Source: Sphingobacterium alkalisoli | GTDB taxonomy: Bacteria; Bacteroidota; Bacteroidia; Sphingobacteriales; Sphingobacteriaceae | Direction of reading: 5' to 3' | Length of the DNA: 64,000 nt | Assembly: GCF_005049105.1 (NCBI RefSeq) | Contig: NZ_SUKA01000001.1 | Span: 1,364,001 to 1,428,000, forward strand | Notes under the pieces: generated by a model | Database searches by the model: none | Told to the model about the DNA's origin: nothing | Seen by the model: the letters and a program-made list of their open reading frames with translations, nothing else | Program-made: the position numbers and the translations under genes | In this document: positions 37,626 through 48,015 of the stretch, one piece after another | Layout of the letters: each line of letters starts with the position of its first letter | Position numbering within the stretch: the first letter of the stretch is position 1

Positions 37626-37704
37626 TAAGCCGTAGGATCTTCCAATTATTAACCAATTTCCCCAAAATCGGTTTGGTTTTTTATTCTTGACACCCTACGG
37701 CTTA
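37626..37704. repeat. 79-bp element bounded by perfect 11-bp inverted repeats
   Basis: TAAGCCGTAGG (37626-37636) and CCTACGGCTTA (37694-37704) are exact inverses. Between them a weaker stem (AACCAA...TTGGTT) is followed by TTTTTTATT, so the inner part may be the terminator of the gene ending at 37595. The outer repeats are longer than needed for that and may mark a small mobile or folded element. Confidence 0.5.
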
Positions 37705-37981
37705 TTTATAAAGACTTCCGTCCGATGCTTCGTTCCAGCTCCTAACGAGATACTTACTGCGCTTTTGGGATTTATTGCCTCCGTAGATCAAAACCTTTGC
37801 ACAAGTGTTTCCTGATGGCTTTCGAATTTGTCCAACTGTTTAAACATTTCTGTGGTTATTGTCTTAGCCGCTTTTATTTCTGTCGCTATAAAGGTGCGGT
37901 CAACCTTCCAATTATTTCATTCGCTATCCTTGTGGTTACAAACATCATTCAATCCTTTGACATGACAGATGTAAATCATTT

Positions 37982-38042
37982 TGATGAAATTACATAACTT
38001 CTATTGATGAAATTACATAAACTGTACTGATGAAATTACATA
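37982..38042. repeat. Three direct repeats of 15 bp with 23-bp period
   Basis: TGATGAAATTACATA occurs exactly at 37982-37996, 38005-38019 and 38028-38042, separated by 8-nt unrelated spacers. The last copy ends 7 bp before the stop codon of the permease gene. Nothing similar was seen elsewhere in the window. The rest of the 454-bp gap (37596-38049) has no gene. Confidence 0.8.
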
Positions 38043-38049
38043 GATTGTT

Positions 38050-40446
38050 TTACTCATCCCTCAAACTATCCACGGGGTTTGTTCTAGCGGCATGCGCTGC
38101 ACGAAAACCTACAACGGCTAACATACAACTAAAGGTAAATACGCTTGTTAACACAAATAAAAGCCATGGGATTTGAATTCGGAAAGCAAAATTTTCGAGC
38201 CACTTATGCATCATCCACCAGGCAGCAGGAACAGCAACGAATACGGCATAAAATACAGGTTTTGCAAAGGAGCCAGAAAGGAGCAATACTATAGAATTGA
38301 CAGAGGCTCCCATTACTTTACGAATACCGATTTCCTTGATCCGGCGTTCGATAGTATAAATAGCAATGCCAAATACACCTAAAAGAGCTATCAGCAAACT
38401 TATACTGCTAAAAAAGGCCAATTGTTGATATTGCTTTTCTTCTTTCTGATATTGCGCTTTCACTTGATCCTCAAGCCAATTGATCTGCGAAGTTCTATTC
38501 GGGAAAAATTTGTTCCATGTGGCGGTGACGGCAGCTAAGGCTTGTTTTTCCTGACCATGTGCCACACGTATTGTCATACAAGCACCTTCCCAATTCTTTC
38601 GTGCTTCAATAATGGTTGACATAATAGGGTAGCGGAGGCTGCCTGGGTGAAAGTCTTGGAAAATACCTACGGGCGTATGGCGTATAGGTTTGGAGCCTAT
38701 ATTTACTTGTAAACCATGATTGCCAGCCAAGGTTCTGCTCACAAGCACATTGCTGTATATCTCCCTCTGTAGCGTTACAGAATCATAAACAACGGCATCA
38801 AAAGCACGATCGGGTTGTAATTGTCTTCCTTTTTGAAGTTTTAACCCAAACGTATTTGCAAAATCAAAATCCCCTGTAATGAGGGCGATCATCTCTTTTT
38901 TGTCGGGATCGTCAGGATGCATTACTTCTTTGAAATCTACCCCTCCACTAAATGGAGTCCACATCGATAGACTCACTGCTGTAATAGCCGGATTTTGTAA
39001 AAGAACTTGTTTAAAAGTCTGATCTTTGCCCTCCCATGCCGTGTAATCCAAAACGAGAAGGTTTTTAGGCTCATAGCCAAGATCCTTGTTGTGCATATAT
39101 TGTAGCTGTGAGCGTATGGTGAGCATACAGATGATCACCGTCATCGCTATGCTAAATTGTAAGGAAACGAGGATTCTGGTAAAACCTGTATTCAAAGGCA
39201 GTTGGAGTACCGATAAACGTTTTTTAAGTTGGTGAGCGGTTTGGGTTTTAGATAGCAGGATAGCTGGGAACAGGCTACATATTATACCCAACAATATCCA
39301 AAAGAACACTAACCCCAGAAACATAAACCATGAACGATGAAACACCATGGTAAGTGGGTGACCCAGATATTTTTCAAAAGCAGGTAAGATTAAGATATAG
39401 ATAAAGGTCGCTAAAATTAGAGCAACGCCGAAAAGCAAGGAGCTTTCGGCTCCCATTTGGGATATCAAGTGGGATCGATTGGCTCCGAGGGCTTTTCGTA
39501 TACCAGTTTGCTGCGTACGTTTTACTGCATGAGCAAATGTAAGGTTGACAAAATTAATGCTAATCAAGATTAGGATGAGTATGCCGATGCCGATAAACAT
39601 GTAAATGTCCCGCATCGGACTATCCCATCCGGTAACTGAGCGAAGGTGTATATCTTTAATAGACTGGAACTCAAAGACCATACCCTCAAAGTGTTTATTT
39701 GGTAATTGGTTTTTAAACCAAATGCCAATTTTTTTTGCCAATTGAGCTGTATCTGTATGATGCTTTATACGAACGTATTGCCCAGACCGGCTTCCTGCAT
39801 TTTCTGGTTTGAAGGTTTGTGTCTCTGAAGAGATGAGAATAGCATCTGCTTTAAGATGTGTATTTTGAGGTAGGTTAGCTATAACCGAATTGATAACATA
39901 TGCTTGAGGGGGGCCTTCGTCAGGGATATCGTAAAATATTTTGCCGAGAATGTCTTTGCCGGGAAAATATTGTTGGCGTAAACTTTCTGTAATGACTAAA
40001 TTCTTCACTTGAGCAATGGTTTGTTTCGGATTACCTTCTAACAGTTGGGTGTCAAATAAATTAAAAAAATTGGTATCTGATTCCAGAACCTCAATTTCGA
40101 TATTCCTATGAGAAACACTATCTATTGCGAGTATAGGTCGAAAGGTATTAATATGAGTGTAGTTGATTACTTCTGGAAAAAGTGTTGGCAATACTGTTGC
40201 AAGTCCTGAAGGAACACTCTCGGACCTAAATTTGAACTGTCCATCTTTATCACGATGGATAGTTCGGATACGATATAATTCATCTCCGTGGCTCCATTGT
40301 CGGTCGTAAGACATTTCATCCCACACCAAAGAGGCTACCAACATCACGACAACAAGACCTATTGTAAGACCTATCAAATTTGTAAAGGAATACGTACGGT
40401 TGATTAACATCGTTCGCCAAGCCGTCTTGAAGTAGTTTTTTATCAT
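38050..40446 (-). CDS. FtsX/MacB-type ABC permease (fifth of array)
   Basis: It opens MIKNYFKTAWRTMLINRTYS, then one membrane helix, a periplasmic MacB-PCD-like domain, three helices of a first FtsX domain (about 285-400; 'VNLTFAHAVKRTQQTGIRKALGANR'), a fourth, a second periplasmic domain and a final FtsX domain ending NPVDSLRDE. This is the eight-helix, about 800-residue permease family of Bacteroidota. It is the most diverged of the five (last helices 'WWMMHKWLENFAFRIQIPWL') and the last gene of the macA-ATPase-permease run, 83 bp after its neighbour. Probable role is export of a small molecule, peptide or lipid through a MacA/TolC route. Confidence 0.88.
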   Translation of the reverse strand: MIKNYFKTAWRTMLINRTYSFTNLIGLTIGLVVVMLVASLVWDEMSYDRQWSHGDELYRIRTIHRDKDGQFKFRSESVPSGLATVLPTLFPEVINYTHINTFRPILAIDSVSHRNIEIEVLESDTNFFNLFDTQLLEGNPKQTIAQVKNLVITESLRQQYFPGKDILGKIFYDIPDEGPPQAYVINSVIANLPQNTHLKADAILISSETQTFKPENAGSRSGQYVRIKHHTDTAQLAKKIGIWFKNQLPNKHFEGMVFEFQSIKDIHLRSVTGWDSPMRDIYMFIGIGILILILISINFVNLTFAHAVKRTQQTGIRKALGANRSHLISQMGAESSLLFGVALILATFIYILILPAFEKYLGHPLTMVFHRSWFMFLGLVFFWILLGIICSLFPAILLSKTQTAHQLKKRLSVLQLPLNTGFTRILVSLQFSIAMTVIICMLTIRSQLQYMHNKDLGYEPKNLLVLDYTAWEGKDQTFKQVLLQNPAITAVSLSMWTPFSGGVDFKEVMHPDDPDKKEMIALITGDFDFANTFGLKLQKGRQLQPDRAFDAVVYDSVTLQREIYSNVLVSRTLAGNHGLQVNIGSKPIRHTPVGIFQDFHPGSLRYPIMSTIIEARKNWEGACMTIRVAHGQEKQALAAVTATWNKFFPNRTSQINWLEDQVKAQYQKEEKQYQQLAFFSSISLLIALLGVFGIAIYTIERRIKEIGIRKVMGASVNSIVLLLSGSFAKPVFYAVFVAVPAAWWMMHKWLENFAFRIQIPWLLFVLTSVFTFSCMLAVVGFRAAHAARTNPVDSLRDE

Positions 40447-40529
40447 TTTCGGTATCGAGATCTAGTTATTATCTGTAATCTGTTATCATTTTTTTGTCCT
40501 TACTTCCTTTGGAGGGACTGTAGGAGAAT

Positions 40530-43046
40530 TTATTCATCCCGCAAACTATCTACTGGATTCGCCATCGCAGCCCGTATGGCCTGCCAGCTGACGGTCAATA
40601 AGGCTACCACTATGGCTACAGATCCTGCCAAGGCAAATATCCACCACTCCATCTCAATGCGGTAAGCGAAATCTTCCAACCATTTACTCATTGCCCACCA
40701 TCCAATGGGCGAGGCAATAACAGTGGCAATAAGCACAAGTCGTACGAAATCCGTGGACAACATCGCAACAATACTGGATACCGATGCCCCCAGCACCTTG
40801 CGGATGCCGATTTCTTTGATCCGCTTTTGGGTAAGGAAAGCGCTGATGGCGAAAATACCCATAGCGGCAATGATCATGGAGATAATGGACAGTAAGGTAA
40901 CTAAGTGATTCAGTTTTTCGTATTTATCTATGAGCTTTGCAAAATCATCTTGCAACCAGGCATACCGCATCGGTCCGCTTTTTTCAATATCTCGCCATAA
41001 AGTCTTTATTTTTTCTAATGACCGCTGAGCCGCAAAACCGTCTTGGAATCGGATAAGTAATTGACGTCGACCACCGGTCATGCCTGGTAATGTTCCAATT
41101 ACATACAATTCAGGTTCAATGGCTTGTTGATAACCTGATAAATGAACATCCTGTGCTACTCCAATGATACGGTATTCCATTCCCAAGGCAGAAATCTGTT
41201 CCCCTACCGGCTGTGTCAGCCCCATACGCAATGCCGCGGTTTGGTTTATAATAGCAGCATTAGCCGTGTCACGGGCAAATGCTTCCGAAAAAGTACGCCC
41301 CTGCGCCATATCTATCCCCAACGTCTCAAAATATCCCAATCCGACCCAATTGGCACGTACGGAAAGCGTGTCTGATGTCCGGCCGAAAGCAGCAGGTTGT
41401 ATGCTGTGTGAGGGTTTTCCCGGATAAAAATGAGAAGTTCCAAGGGTTTTGATTTCAGGCATCGCCCTTAGGGTGTTCATTAGTGCATGATGCTCATCAA
41501 GGTTGGCGAAAAAATCCATATCAACCCGTTCTGCATCTATTCGCAATACCTGTTCGGTGTCAAAACCCGGGTCGTTGTTTTTCATGAAATCCAATTGTGA
41601 ACGTACAACAACCAAGGAGATAATGAATACCAAAGCAACCACGAATTGGAAAACGACAAGTGTGTTACGAATACCGCGGCCACGTTGTCCATTTTGTAAT
41701 TCGCCGCTAAGTAGCCTTACCGACTTGAACCTCGTAGCGATAAAAGCGGGATAAAGTCCCGATGCCAACGTCACCACTAAGCCCGTCAATATCAATTGCC
41801 CTACTAGCTGCCAATTTGTCGTTTGGGCAATATTGTTCCAGAACTCGAGTTCCAATGCCATCTTCTTATTCAGGTAACGGATAATGAAATAGCTGAATAC
41901 TAAAGCTGCAATCAATGCAATACTCACCTGAAAAAAAGAGCTAGTTAGGGATTGCCAAATGATCTGTGACTTGCTGGCACCGACGACTTTTCGGATTCCC
42001 GTGTTTTTGGCCTGTGTATTTTCGATGGCAATGGCGATGTTAGCATAATTGATGGCCGCAAGGAGCAGTACAAGTGTGCCGATGATAGAAAAAATCAATA
42101 CGGGAACATGATTCCCTTTTTCAAAATCTAGTACGGGATGGTTCGCCGGGGAATCACTCCACCCGAAAGTCATTGGTGATAAGTGGATGCTGGCCACGGA
42201 TTCCAAATGCAGGTGAATATTTTTTATACCCATGAACTCAGCTAGCCATTTTGATGCAGTCTCGGCGCTAAAAATCGTTGTCTCCGAAGCTTCTTGCTTA
42301 GTATGCTTGATATATGGATTAGCTTGCTGTCCCAATGCAAAATTGTAAACAAAAGCCTCTTCAGCCTTATGTCGCAATTGTTGTAGGTTAGCGTTAGGTT
42401 TTAGCAAAACATAATGTGTCAAAACGCGGGCATTCCAATTGTTTTGGTCAAACGATGTAGATAAGCACATATGAATATCTAGATGTGATGGCCCCGGTTT
42501 TTCAAAAACTCCGCTAACTGTATACGTCTTTTTGTTTATCTCCACTGTTTTTCCTGTTGGATCAGCGGGGCCAAACCACTTTTCAGCGGTTGCTCTGCTT
42601 AATACGACTTGGTCAGGTCTACTAAGAGCAAAATCTATATTGCCATAACGGAACGGATAAGAAAATATCTTAAAGAAATTGCTGTCTGCAACAATCGCCT
42701 GATGTTCGTAGAAGGGTTCGTCTTCGATTTTTACTAATACTTCTCCCATTTCCCTAAAAGCAGTACTTAAATCCACCTCCGGTAGGTGTTCTTGCATATA
42801 CCATCCCAATGCTGGGGGAGAAAACGAAGTCAATTCATAATTATTGCCCCACTCGCTCTCTGTATTTATCCGGTAGACACGCGACAACTGTTCATTCCAT
42901 CGGTCATAACTGTGTTCGCGGTTGATATAAATCAATATAGTTATAAGAACAGCCATGCCCAATGATAAGCCTAAAATACCCCATACGGTAAACTGACTGT
43001 TTTTCCATGTGTTCCGCCACGCTGTTTTAAAATAATATTTTATCAT
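40530..43046 (-). CDS. FtsX/MacB-type ABC permease (fourth of array)
   Basis: Same eight-helix architecture as its neighbours. The start was set at MIKYYFKTAWRNTWKN (43046), because all paralogues begin with this kind of sequence; eight extra in-frame codons upstream (to 43070) are unlikely. FtsX motifs are seen at 'IENTQAKNTGIRKVVGASKS' and 'QKRIKEIGIRKVLGASVSSI'. The last 100 residues are very similar to the neighbours (WWAMSKWLEDFAYRIEMEWW, NPVDSLRDE), while the periplasmic domains differ. At about 838 residues it is the longest of the five. Confidence 0.88.
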   Translation of the reverse strand: MIKYYFKTAWRNTWKNSQFTVWGILGLSLGMAVLITILIYINREHSYDRWNEQLSRVYRINTESEWGNNYELTSFSPPALGWYMQEHLPEVDLSTAFREMGEVLVKIEDEPFYEHQAIVADSNFFKIFSYPFRYGNIDFALSRPDQVVLSRATAEKWFGPADPTGKTVEINKKTYTVSGVFEKPGPSHLDIHMCLSTSFDQNNWNARVLTHYVLLKPNANLQQLRHKAEEAFVYNFALGQQANPYIKHTKQEASETTIFSAETASKWLAEFMGIKNIHLHLESVASIHLSPMTFGWSDSPANHPVLDFEKGNHVPVLIFSIIGTLVLLLAAINYANIAIAIENTQAKNTGIRKVVGASKSQIIWQSLTSSFFQVSIALIAALVFSYFIIRYLNKKMALELEFWNNIAQTTNWQLVGQLILTGLVVTLASGLYPAFIATRFKSVRLLSGELQNGQRGRGIRNTLVVFQFVVALVFIISLVVVRSQLDFMKNNDPGFDTEQVLRIDAERVDMDFFANLDEHHALMNTLRAMPEIKTLGTSHFYPGKPSHSIQPAAFGRTSDTLSVRANWVGLGYFETLGIDMAQGRTFSEAFARDTANAAIINQTAALRMGLTQPVGEQISALGMEYRIIGVAQDVHLSGYQQAIEPELYVIGTLPGMTGGRRQLLIRFQDGFAAQRSLEKIKTLWRDIEKSGPMRYAWLQDDFAKLIDKYEKLNHLVTLLSIISMIIAAMGIFAISAFLTQKRIKEIGIRKVLGASVSSIVAMLSTDFVRLVLIATVIASPIGWWAMSKWLEDFAYRIEMEWWIFALAGSVAIVVALLTVSWQAIRAAMANPVDSLRDE

Positions 43047-43095
43047 GTCTTTCGTATTAAGATCTGGCAATTAAATTATCTATAATCGTTGTTCT

Positions 43096-45519
43096 TTATT
43101 CATCCCTCAAGCTGTCTACCGGGTTGGCCACCGCTGCCCTCACAGCTTGCCAGCTTACCGTCAGCAATGCCACGACAACTGCCAAGAAGCCCGCCAAAGC
43201 GAATATCCACCATTCTATATCGATACGATAAGCAAAATCTTCCAGCCATTTGTTCATCGCCCACCAAGCAATGGGGGAGGCGATGATAATAGCCACAAAC
43301 ACAAGTTTTACAAAATCTTTGGACAGCATCGCAACAATGCCTGAAACCGAAGCACCCAGAACTTTGCGGATACCAATTTCTTTGGTACGTTGAAATGCGG
43401 TGAGCGTCGCTAAGCCAAACAGACCGAGGCAACTGATAAATATCGTAACCCCTGTAGCTAAATCAATCAGTTTTGCTGTACGGTGTTCGGTCCCATAGAG
43501 AGTCTTTATCTTTTCGTCGGCGAATTTGTATTCGAACGGTGCGTTAGGATAAAAAATTTTCCATTCTTTTTCCATTAATGCGAAGGTTTTTGTCCATAGG
43601 TTGCGATCATTCGGCAGTTTGATATGGAACGTTTGCAGTTGTCCGCTCTTATTGGAGGATCCTAAGATCAACGGTTCTATTTTTACATGCAGTGATTTTT
43701 GGTGAAAATCCTTAAATACGCCAACAATGGAAAAATTTTTATTATCATCTTGCGTCAAAATATGGCCAACGGCTTGTTCGGGGGACGAGATACCCAAGGG
43801 TTTCAAAGTAGATTCGTTAATCAGAACCTCACGCATCGTGTCTGTTTGCTGTATATTACGGCCGGCTAATAATTCGATATGATAGAGATCTACAAAATCT
43901 TTATCCACGTATTTTCTTGGAGCGTGAAGTTGTACTTGTCCGGTATCTGCGGCGAAGTAATAAATATCTCCCCAATGACTGTTATTTTGAGGTTCATGTC
44001 CTAATGCGATATTTGCTATTTCAGGATATTTTGACAGGGCTTGTTTGTATAAAAAAGGGTCGACATCCGCATTTTGATATGATTTGTAAGGCATGCGGAT
44101 AGTCACTATAGCATCGTGAGCAAAACCTAGATCTTTCTGCAGTGTGAAATCCAGTTGTTGACCTATAATAAGTGCTCCCACCACAAAAAACTGAGCAATG
44201 ACAAATTGGAAGACAATTAGCGCCTTGAGCAAGCTAAAACGTGTTCCCTTAATTTTGGTCTCTATTTTTCCTTTCAATGTGTCTATAGAACGTACTTTGT
44301 TGATCAAATAGGAAGGATACAGCCCGCCTAAAAGAGATACCAGAAGAACTAGTATAAACAGAAACAGGACAACAATCCAATTGTTATTGAATTGTTCCAT
44401 TCCCGAAGGAATAAATTCAGGATATATTCGCCGAAATAATTCGACAATCGGCCATGATAATAGTAAAGCCAGCAAGACAGTAAATAATGTTTCTACAAGG
44501 AAATTTGCCGTAAGATAAAGTGGGCTCGCGCCTAAAGTTTTGCGGACACCAATCTCTTTAGCGCGTTGAGGCATTTGTGATGTACTCAAATTGACATAAT
44601 TAATACATGCCAGGATTAATAAGAATCCTCCAATCATCACTAATCCGTAAAGTACTTTTTTATTGATGCTACTTCCTTCGGTGTCGAATTGCTTTTCGAA
44701 ATGTTTATCTTTCAAAGGAGAAGAAGTAAAATTAATCTTAGCACCAAGTTTTTCGTGCTCTTTAGCGGCCGTTTCCTGATAACGTTGTATTACCATAGAT
44801 AATAAGCGTTTCAAGGATGCCTGATTTTTTGTTTTGACATAAAGGGTGTGGTTTGAATTCATACCGCTCCAGTTCTGATTATGCCATTCCTTATCGGGAA
44901 TAGACATGAATACCTGTGCATTAAAGCTGCTTGGAAAGGATAGTTTTCTGACTACGCCTGATACCACAAACTGTGTTGTATCTGCCACTATAACCTTGCC
45001 TAAAAGTTCCGTGGAGCTATTTTTAGGAAAATACTGTCGCGCTCGCTCTTCCGTGAGTACCAGATTGTTGGGTTGGAAAAAAGCCGTTTCGGCATTGCCT
45101 GCAACCCATTCATAAGGAAGTAGTTGGAAGTAATCCGCCCGCGTGCCCACTATGCCCTCTTGCTCATCCAGTGTCAGGGGCTCTTCTTCATGATCCTGCG
45201 GTATCGACAAACGTTCAAAATTTTGGTTATATATAGGTACGATAAGAGCATCATCCAATGACTCATCTGCTAACAGCGGTGCCATACCCAAAGGAACACC
45301 TGCGAAACTGCTCTTTTTTCCTTCAAATTCCTGCCTAGATACAATCTGATGAACGTGCTCAATATCGGGAATCTTCTTGTCGAAAGATAACTCATAATGC
45401 ACAATGCTGAATACCAACCAGCAGGCACTGATGCCGATCGACAGCCCGATCATGTTCAACGCGGTAAATAACTTATTGCGCCAAAGATAACGGAGAGTAG
45501 TTTTAATTTTGTTGTTCAT
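43096..45519 (-). CDS. FtsX/MacB-type ABC permease (third of array)
   Basis: It begins MNNKIKTTLRYLWRNKLF and shows the same order: helix, periplasmic domain, FtsX domain ('SQMPQRAKEIGVRKTLGASP'), second periplasmic domain, FtsX domain ('FQRTKEIGIRKVLGASVSGI'). The final segment (WWAMNKWLEDFAYRIDIEWW ... NPVDSLRDE) is almost the same as in the fifth-last and neighbouring genes. No ATPase domain is fused, so it depends on the shared ATPase at 50486. It lies 55 bp after the preceding permease and about 50 bp before the next. Confidence 0.88.
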   Translation of the reverse strand: MNNKIKTTLRYLWRNKLFTALNMIGLSIGISACWLVFSIVHYELSFDKKIPDIEHVHQIVSRQEFEGKKSSFAGVPLGMAPLLADESLDDALIVPIYNQNFERLSIPQDHEEEPLTLDEQEGIVGTRADYFQLLPYEWVAGNAETAFFQPNNLVLTEERARQYFPKNSSTELLGKVIVADTTQFVVSGVVRKLSFPSSFNAQVFMSIPDKEWHNQNWSGMNSNHTLYVKTKNQASLKRLLSMVIQRYQETAAKEHEKLGAKINFTSSPLKDKHFEKQFDTEGSSINKKVLYGLVMIGGFLLILACINYVNLSTSQMPQRAKEIGVRKTLGASPLYLTANFLVETLFTVLLALLLSWPIVELFRRIYPEFIPSGMEQFNNNWIVVLFLFILVLLVSLLGGLYPSYLINKVRSIDTLKGKIETKIKGTRFSLLKALIVFQFVIAQFFVVGALIIGQQLDFTLQKDLGFAHDAIVTIRMPYKSYQNADVDPFLYKQALSKYPEIANIALGHEPQNNSHWGDIYYFAADTGQVQLHAPRKYVDKDFVDLYHIELLAGRNIQQTDTMREVLINESTLKPLGISSPEQAVGHILTQDDNKNFSIVGVFKDFHQKSLHVKIEPLILGSSNKSGQLQTFHIKLPNDRNLWTKTFALMEKEWKIFYPNAPFEYKFADEKIKTLYGTEHRTAKLIDLATGVTIFISCLGLFGLATLTAFQRTKEIGIRKVLGASVSGIVAMLSKDFVKLVFVAIIIASPIAWWAMNKWLEDFAYRIDIEWWIFALAGFLAVVVALLTVSWQAVRAAVANPVDSLRDE

Positions 45520-45574
45520 CTTTTTACAATTTAGATATCCTTAATCCTTGTTCTTTCATCCTTGTTCCAACATA

Positions 45575-47920
45575 CTATTCATCCCGCAAACTATCCACCG
45601 GATTCGCTACCGCTGCCCGAATCGCCTGCCAGCTCACCGTAAATAAAGCGATCCCTATTGCCAACAATCCGGCCAGTACAAACATCCACCATTGGATATC
45701 GATGCGGTAGGCAAAATCGGCCAACCATTTATTCATCGCCCACCAGGCAATGGGTGTGGCAATGATAATGGCAACAAACACAAGTTTTACAAAATCGATG
45801 GAAAGCATAGAAGCGATACCTGATACCGATGCACCTAGCACTTTGCGAATCCCGATTTCTTTGATACGTGTCTCGGTGATATAGGAGATAAGCCCGAACA
45901 GGCCCAGGCAAGAGATAAATATAGCCAACAGCGAAAACGTCAGGGATAAAGAAGCCGTTTGTTGCTGGTTCTTGAATTTTTCGGCATAGCGTTCATCCAC
46001 AAAACGGTAGTTGAACGGATAGGCCGGGTCGAATTTCTTTACGGTGCTTTCGATGAAAGCTAAAGTTTTATTCATTGCCTGCTGATTGTCCGTACGAATA
46101 ATCATATTTTTGAGATTATCAATCCATGAGAAGACCAGCATTGGCTCTACCTCGCTATACGGTGAGCCACTAACGAAGTCCGAAAACACACCCACGATCG
46201 TGTAAACCTCGTCTCCCCAGTTAAAAAGCTGCCCGATCGGGTTTTCCAGACCCATTGTTTTAATTGCTGCCTCATTGAGCAGAATAGCACGGTTATCACT
46301 AGGCAGGCGGGGATAGTCCAAGTCACGGCCATCCACCAGCTTGAGTCCCACGGTTTCGATAAAATCACTCTGCGCATTTGTCAAGAAGAAAGTCGTTTTT
46401 TTTGATTGTTCGGGCGTAGCACCCTGCCATGAAAAGTTCCCCCATGATGATGAGTTATTTTGGGTAATGGTCTGTCCGGTACGGGTTATATGGGTGACAA
46501 AACCACTGTTCAGCAGTTCGTTCTTGATCGTTTCATAATTCTCGACGGCTTTGCCCTCGAGGGCGACTTCCAGTAGTTGAGAGGTATCATACCCCACATC
46601 TCTGTCGCTCGCATACTGGATCTGTAGATGGATAATCAGAGTAGCGATTATCAGCACGACGGCAGAGCCAAATTGTAAGACCACCAATACGCTACGCATA
46701 CTGAAATTAGATTTTTTGGATACTTTAATATTTTTTAGGGTCTTGATGGGCTGAAAAGCCGAAAGGACAAATGCCGGATAAACGCCGGCCAATAAGCCAG
46801 TAAAAATAACAAAACCCAACAGTATCAACCAAACCAACGGCCCGGTCGTCACGAAGGACAAGGGTTTGTCGAGCATTTGGTTGAACAGTGGCAAGGCCAA
46901 AAAGCTCGCCACAATGGCCAGGATCCCCGCCACGACCGATATGATGACAGACTCCGTCAAAAACTGACCGACCAGATTGCCCTTGCTCGCTCCGATGACT
47001 TTACGAACCCCGACTTCCTTGGCTCTCTTTTGTCCCTTTGCGGTGCTGAGGTTGACAAAATTTATACAGGCAATACATAGGATCAGCAGCCCTATCCCAG
47101 CAATAAGACGAACTTGGCTGATCTTGCCGCCCACAGCCACACCGTTCTCAAACTTCGAGTACAGGTGTATTCTGGACAAGGGATAGAGAAAGTTTACGTT
47201 GTTCTTCAAATCGGGAGCATGGGTACGCACCATAGGTTCGATCTTTTCGTTGAACACCTCGATGTCGACCCCAGGCCGGAGACTTACATAGGTACTATAG
47301 CTCATTGTATTCCAGTTCGAGGGATCCCGATCCATGGGAATCAAATAGTTAAAGCTAAAATCCGTATAGGTCGGTAGATCATTGAGCACCGAGACGACGG
47401 TGTAGGATTTTTCGTTGTCCAGCGTGATGGTCTTGCCAAGGGGGTCTTCGTCTCCAAATAGGCTTTTCGCCAAGCCCTCGGTCACGACGATATTGGTTTT
47501 GTTGCTGAGTGCGTCCTCTCTCATTCCCTTTATTGCCGGAAAATCGAATATTTTCAAGAAATCGGGATCGACCTCATTTCCATACGCTTTGATACCGTCA
47601 CTTTTGAAGGTCAACAAACGCTCCCAATGCCGATACACCCGCGCGGCATATTCCACTTCCGGATGATTTTCGGTAAGTGCATCCGCCGCAGGATAAGGGG
47701 TGCTCTGACCAGTTGACATATCCACGATGTATCGGTTCAATACTTTGTAGATATTCTCCTGATTGCTGTAAAAATTGTCCTGTCGAAACTGGTTCTGCAC
47801 CCACAGGGCAATGATCAGCACAGCAGACAGCCCTACGGTCAGACCAAGAATGTTAATAACGGTGAAGCCCTTGTTTTTCAGAAGGCTACGCCAAGCGGTT
47901 TTAATGTAGTTCCTTATCAT
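45575..47920 (-). CDS. FtsX/MacB-type ABC permease (second of array)
   Basis: The start MIRNYIKTAWRSLLKNKGFT is typical of the family. FtsX motifs are at 'KGQKRAKEVGVRKVIGASKG' and 'TETRIKEIGIRKVLGASVSG', and the C-terminus is NPVDSLRDE. Length 781 is usual. The first periplasmic domain contains short segments shared with MacB proteins ('LTENHPEVEYAARVY', 'GDEDPLGKTI'). It is 95 bp downstream of the first permease on the same strand with no terminator seen in between. Confidence 0.88.
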   Translation of the reverse strand: MIRNYIKTAWRSLLKNKGFTVINILGLTVGLSAVLIIALWVQNQFRQDNFYSNQENIYKVLNRYIVDMSTGQSTPYPAADALTENHPEVEYAARVYRHWERLLTFKSDGIKAYGNEVDPDFLKIFDFPAIKGMREDALSNKTNIVVTEGLAKSLFGDEDPLGKTITLDNEKSYTVVSVLNDLPTYTDFSFNYLIPMDRDPSNWNTMSYSTYVSLRPGVDIEVFNEKIEPMVRTHAPDLKNNVNFLYPLSRIHLYSKFENGVAVGGKISQVRLIAGIGLLILCIACINFVNLSTAKGQKRAKEVGVRKVIGASKGNLVGQFLTESVIISVVAGILAIVASFLALPLFNQMLDKPLSFVTTGPLVWLILLGFVIFTGLLAGVYPAFVLSAFQPIKTLKNIKVSKKSNFSMRSVLVVLQFGSAVVLIIATLIIHLQIQYASDRDVGYDTSQLLEVALEGKAVENYETIKNELLNSGFVTHITRTGQTITQNNSSSWGNFSWQGATPEQSKKTTFFLTNAQSDFIETVGLKLVDGRDLDYPRLPSDNRAILLNEAAIKTMGLENPIGQLFNWGDEVYTIVGVFSDFVSGSPYSEVEPMLVFSWIDNLKNMIIRTDNQQAMNKTLAFIESTVKKFDPAYPFNYRFVDERYAEKFKNQQQTASLSLTFSLLAIFISCLGLFGLISYITETRIKEIGIRKVLGASVSGIASMLSIDFVKLVFVAIIIATPIAWWAMNKWLADFAYRIDIQWWMFVLAGLLAIGIALFTVSWQAIRAAVANPVDSLRDE

Positions 47921-48015
47921 TTTTTAGTATTCAGATTTCAGTATTGCAATCCAGTTATTATCTATAATCTTTGATTTTTCGGCGTATCGACAAATTTGCA
48001 AATACGCGGATTCGC

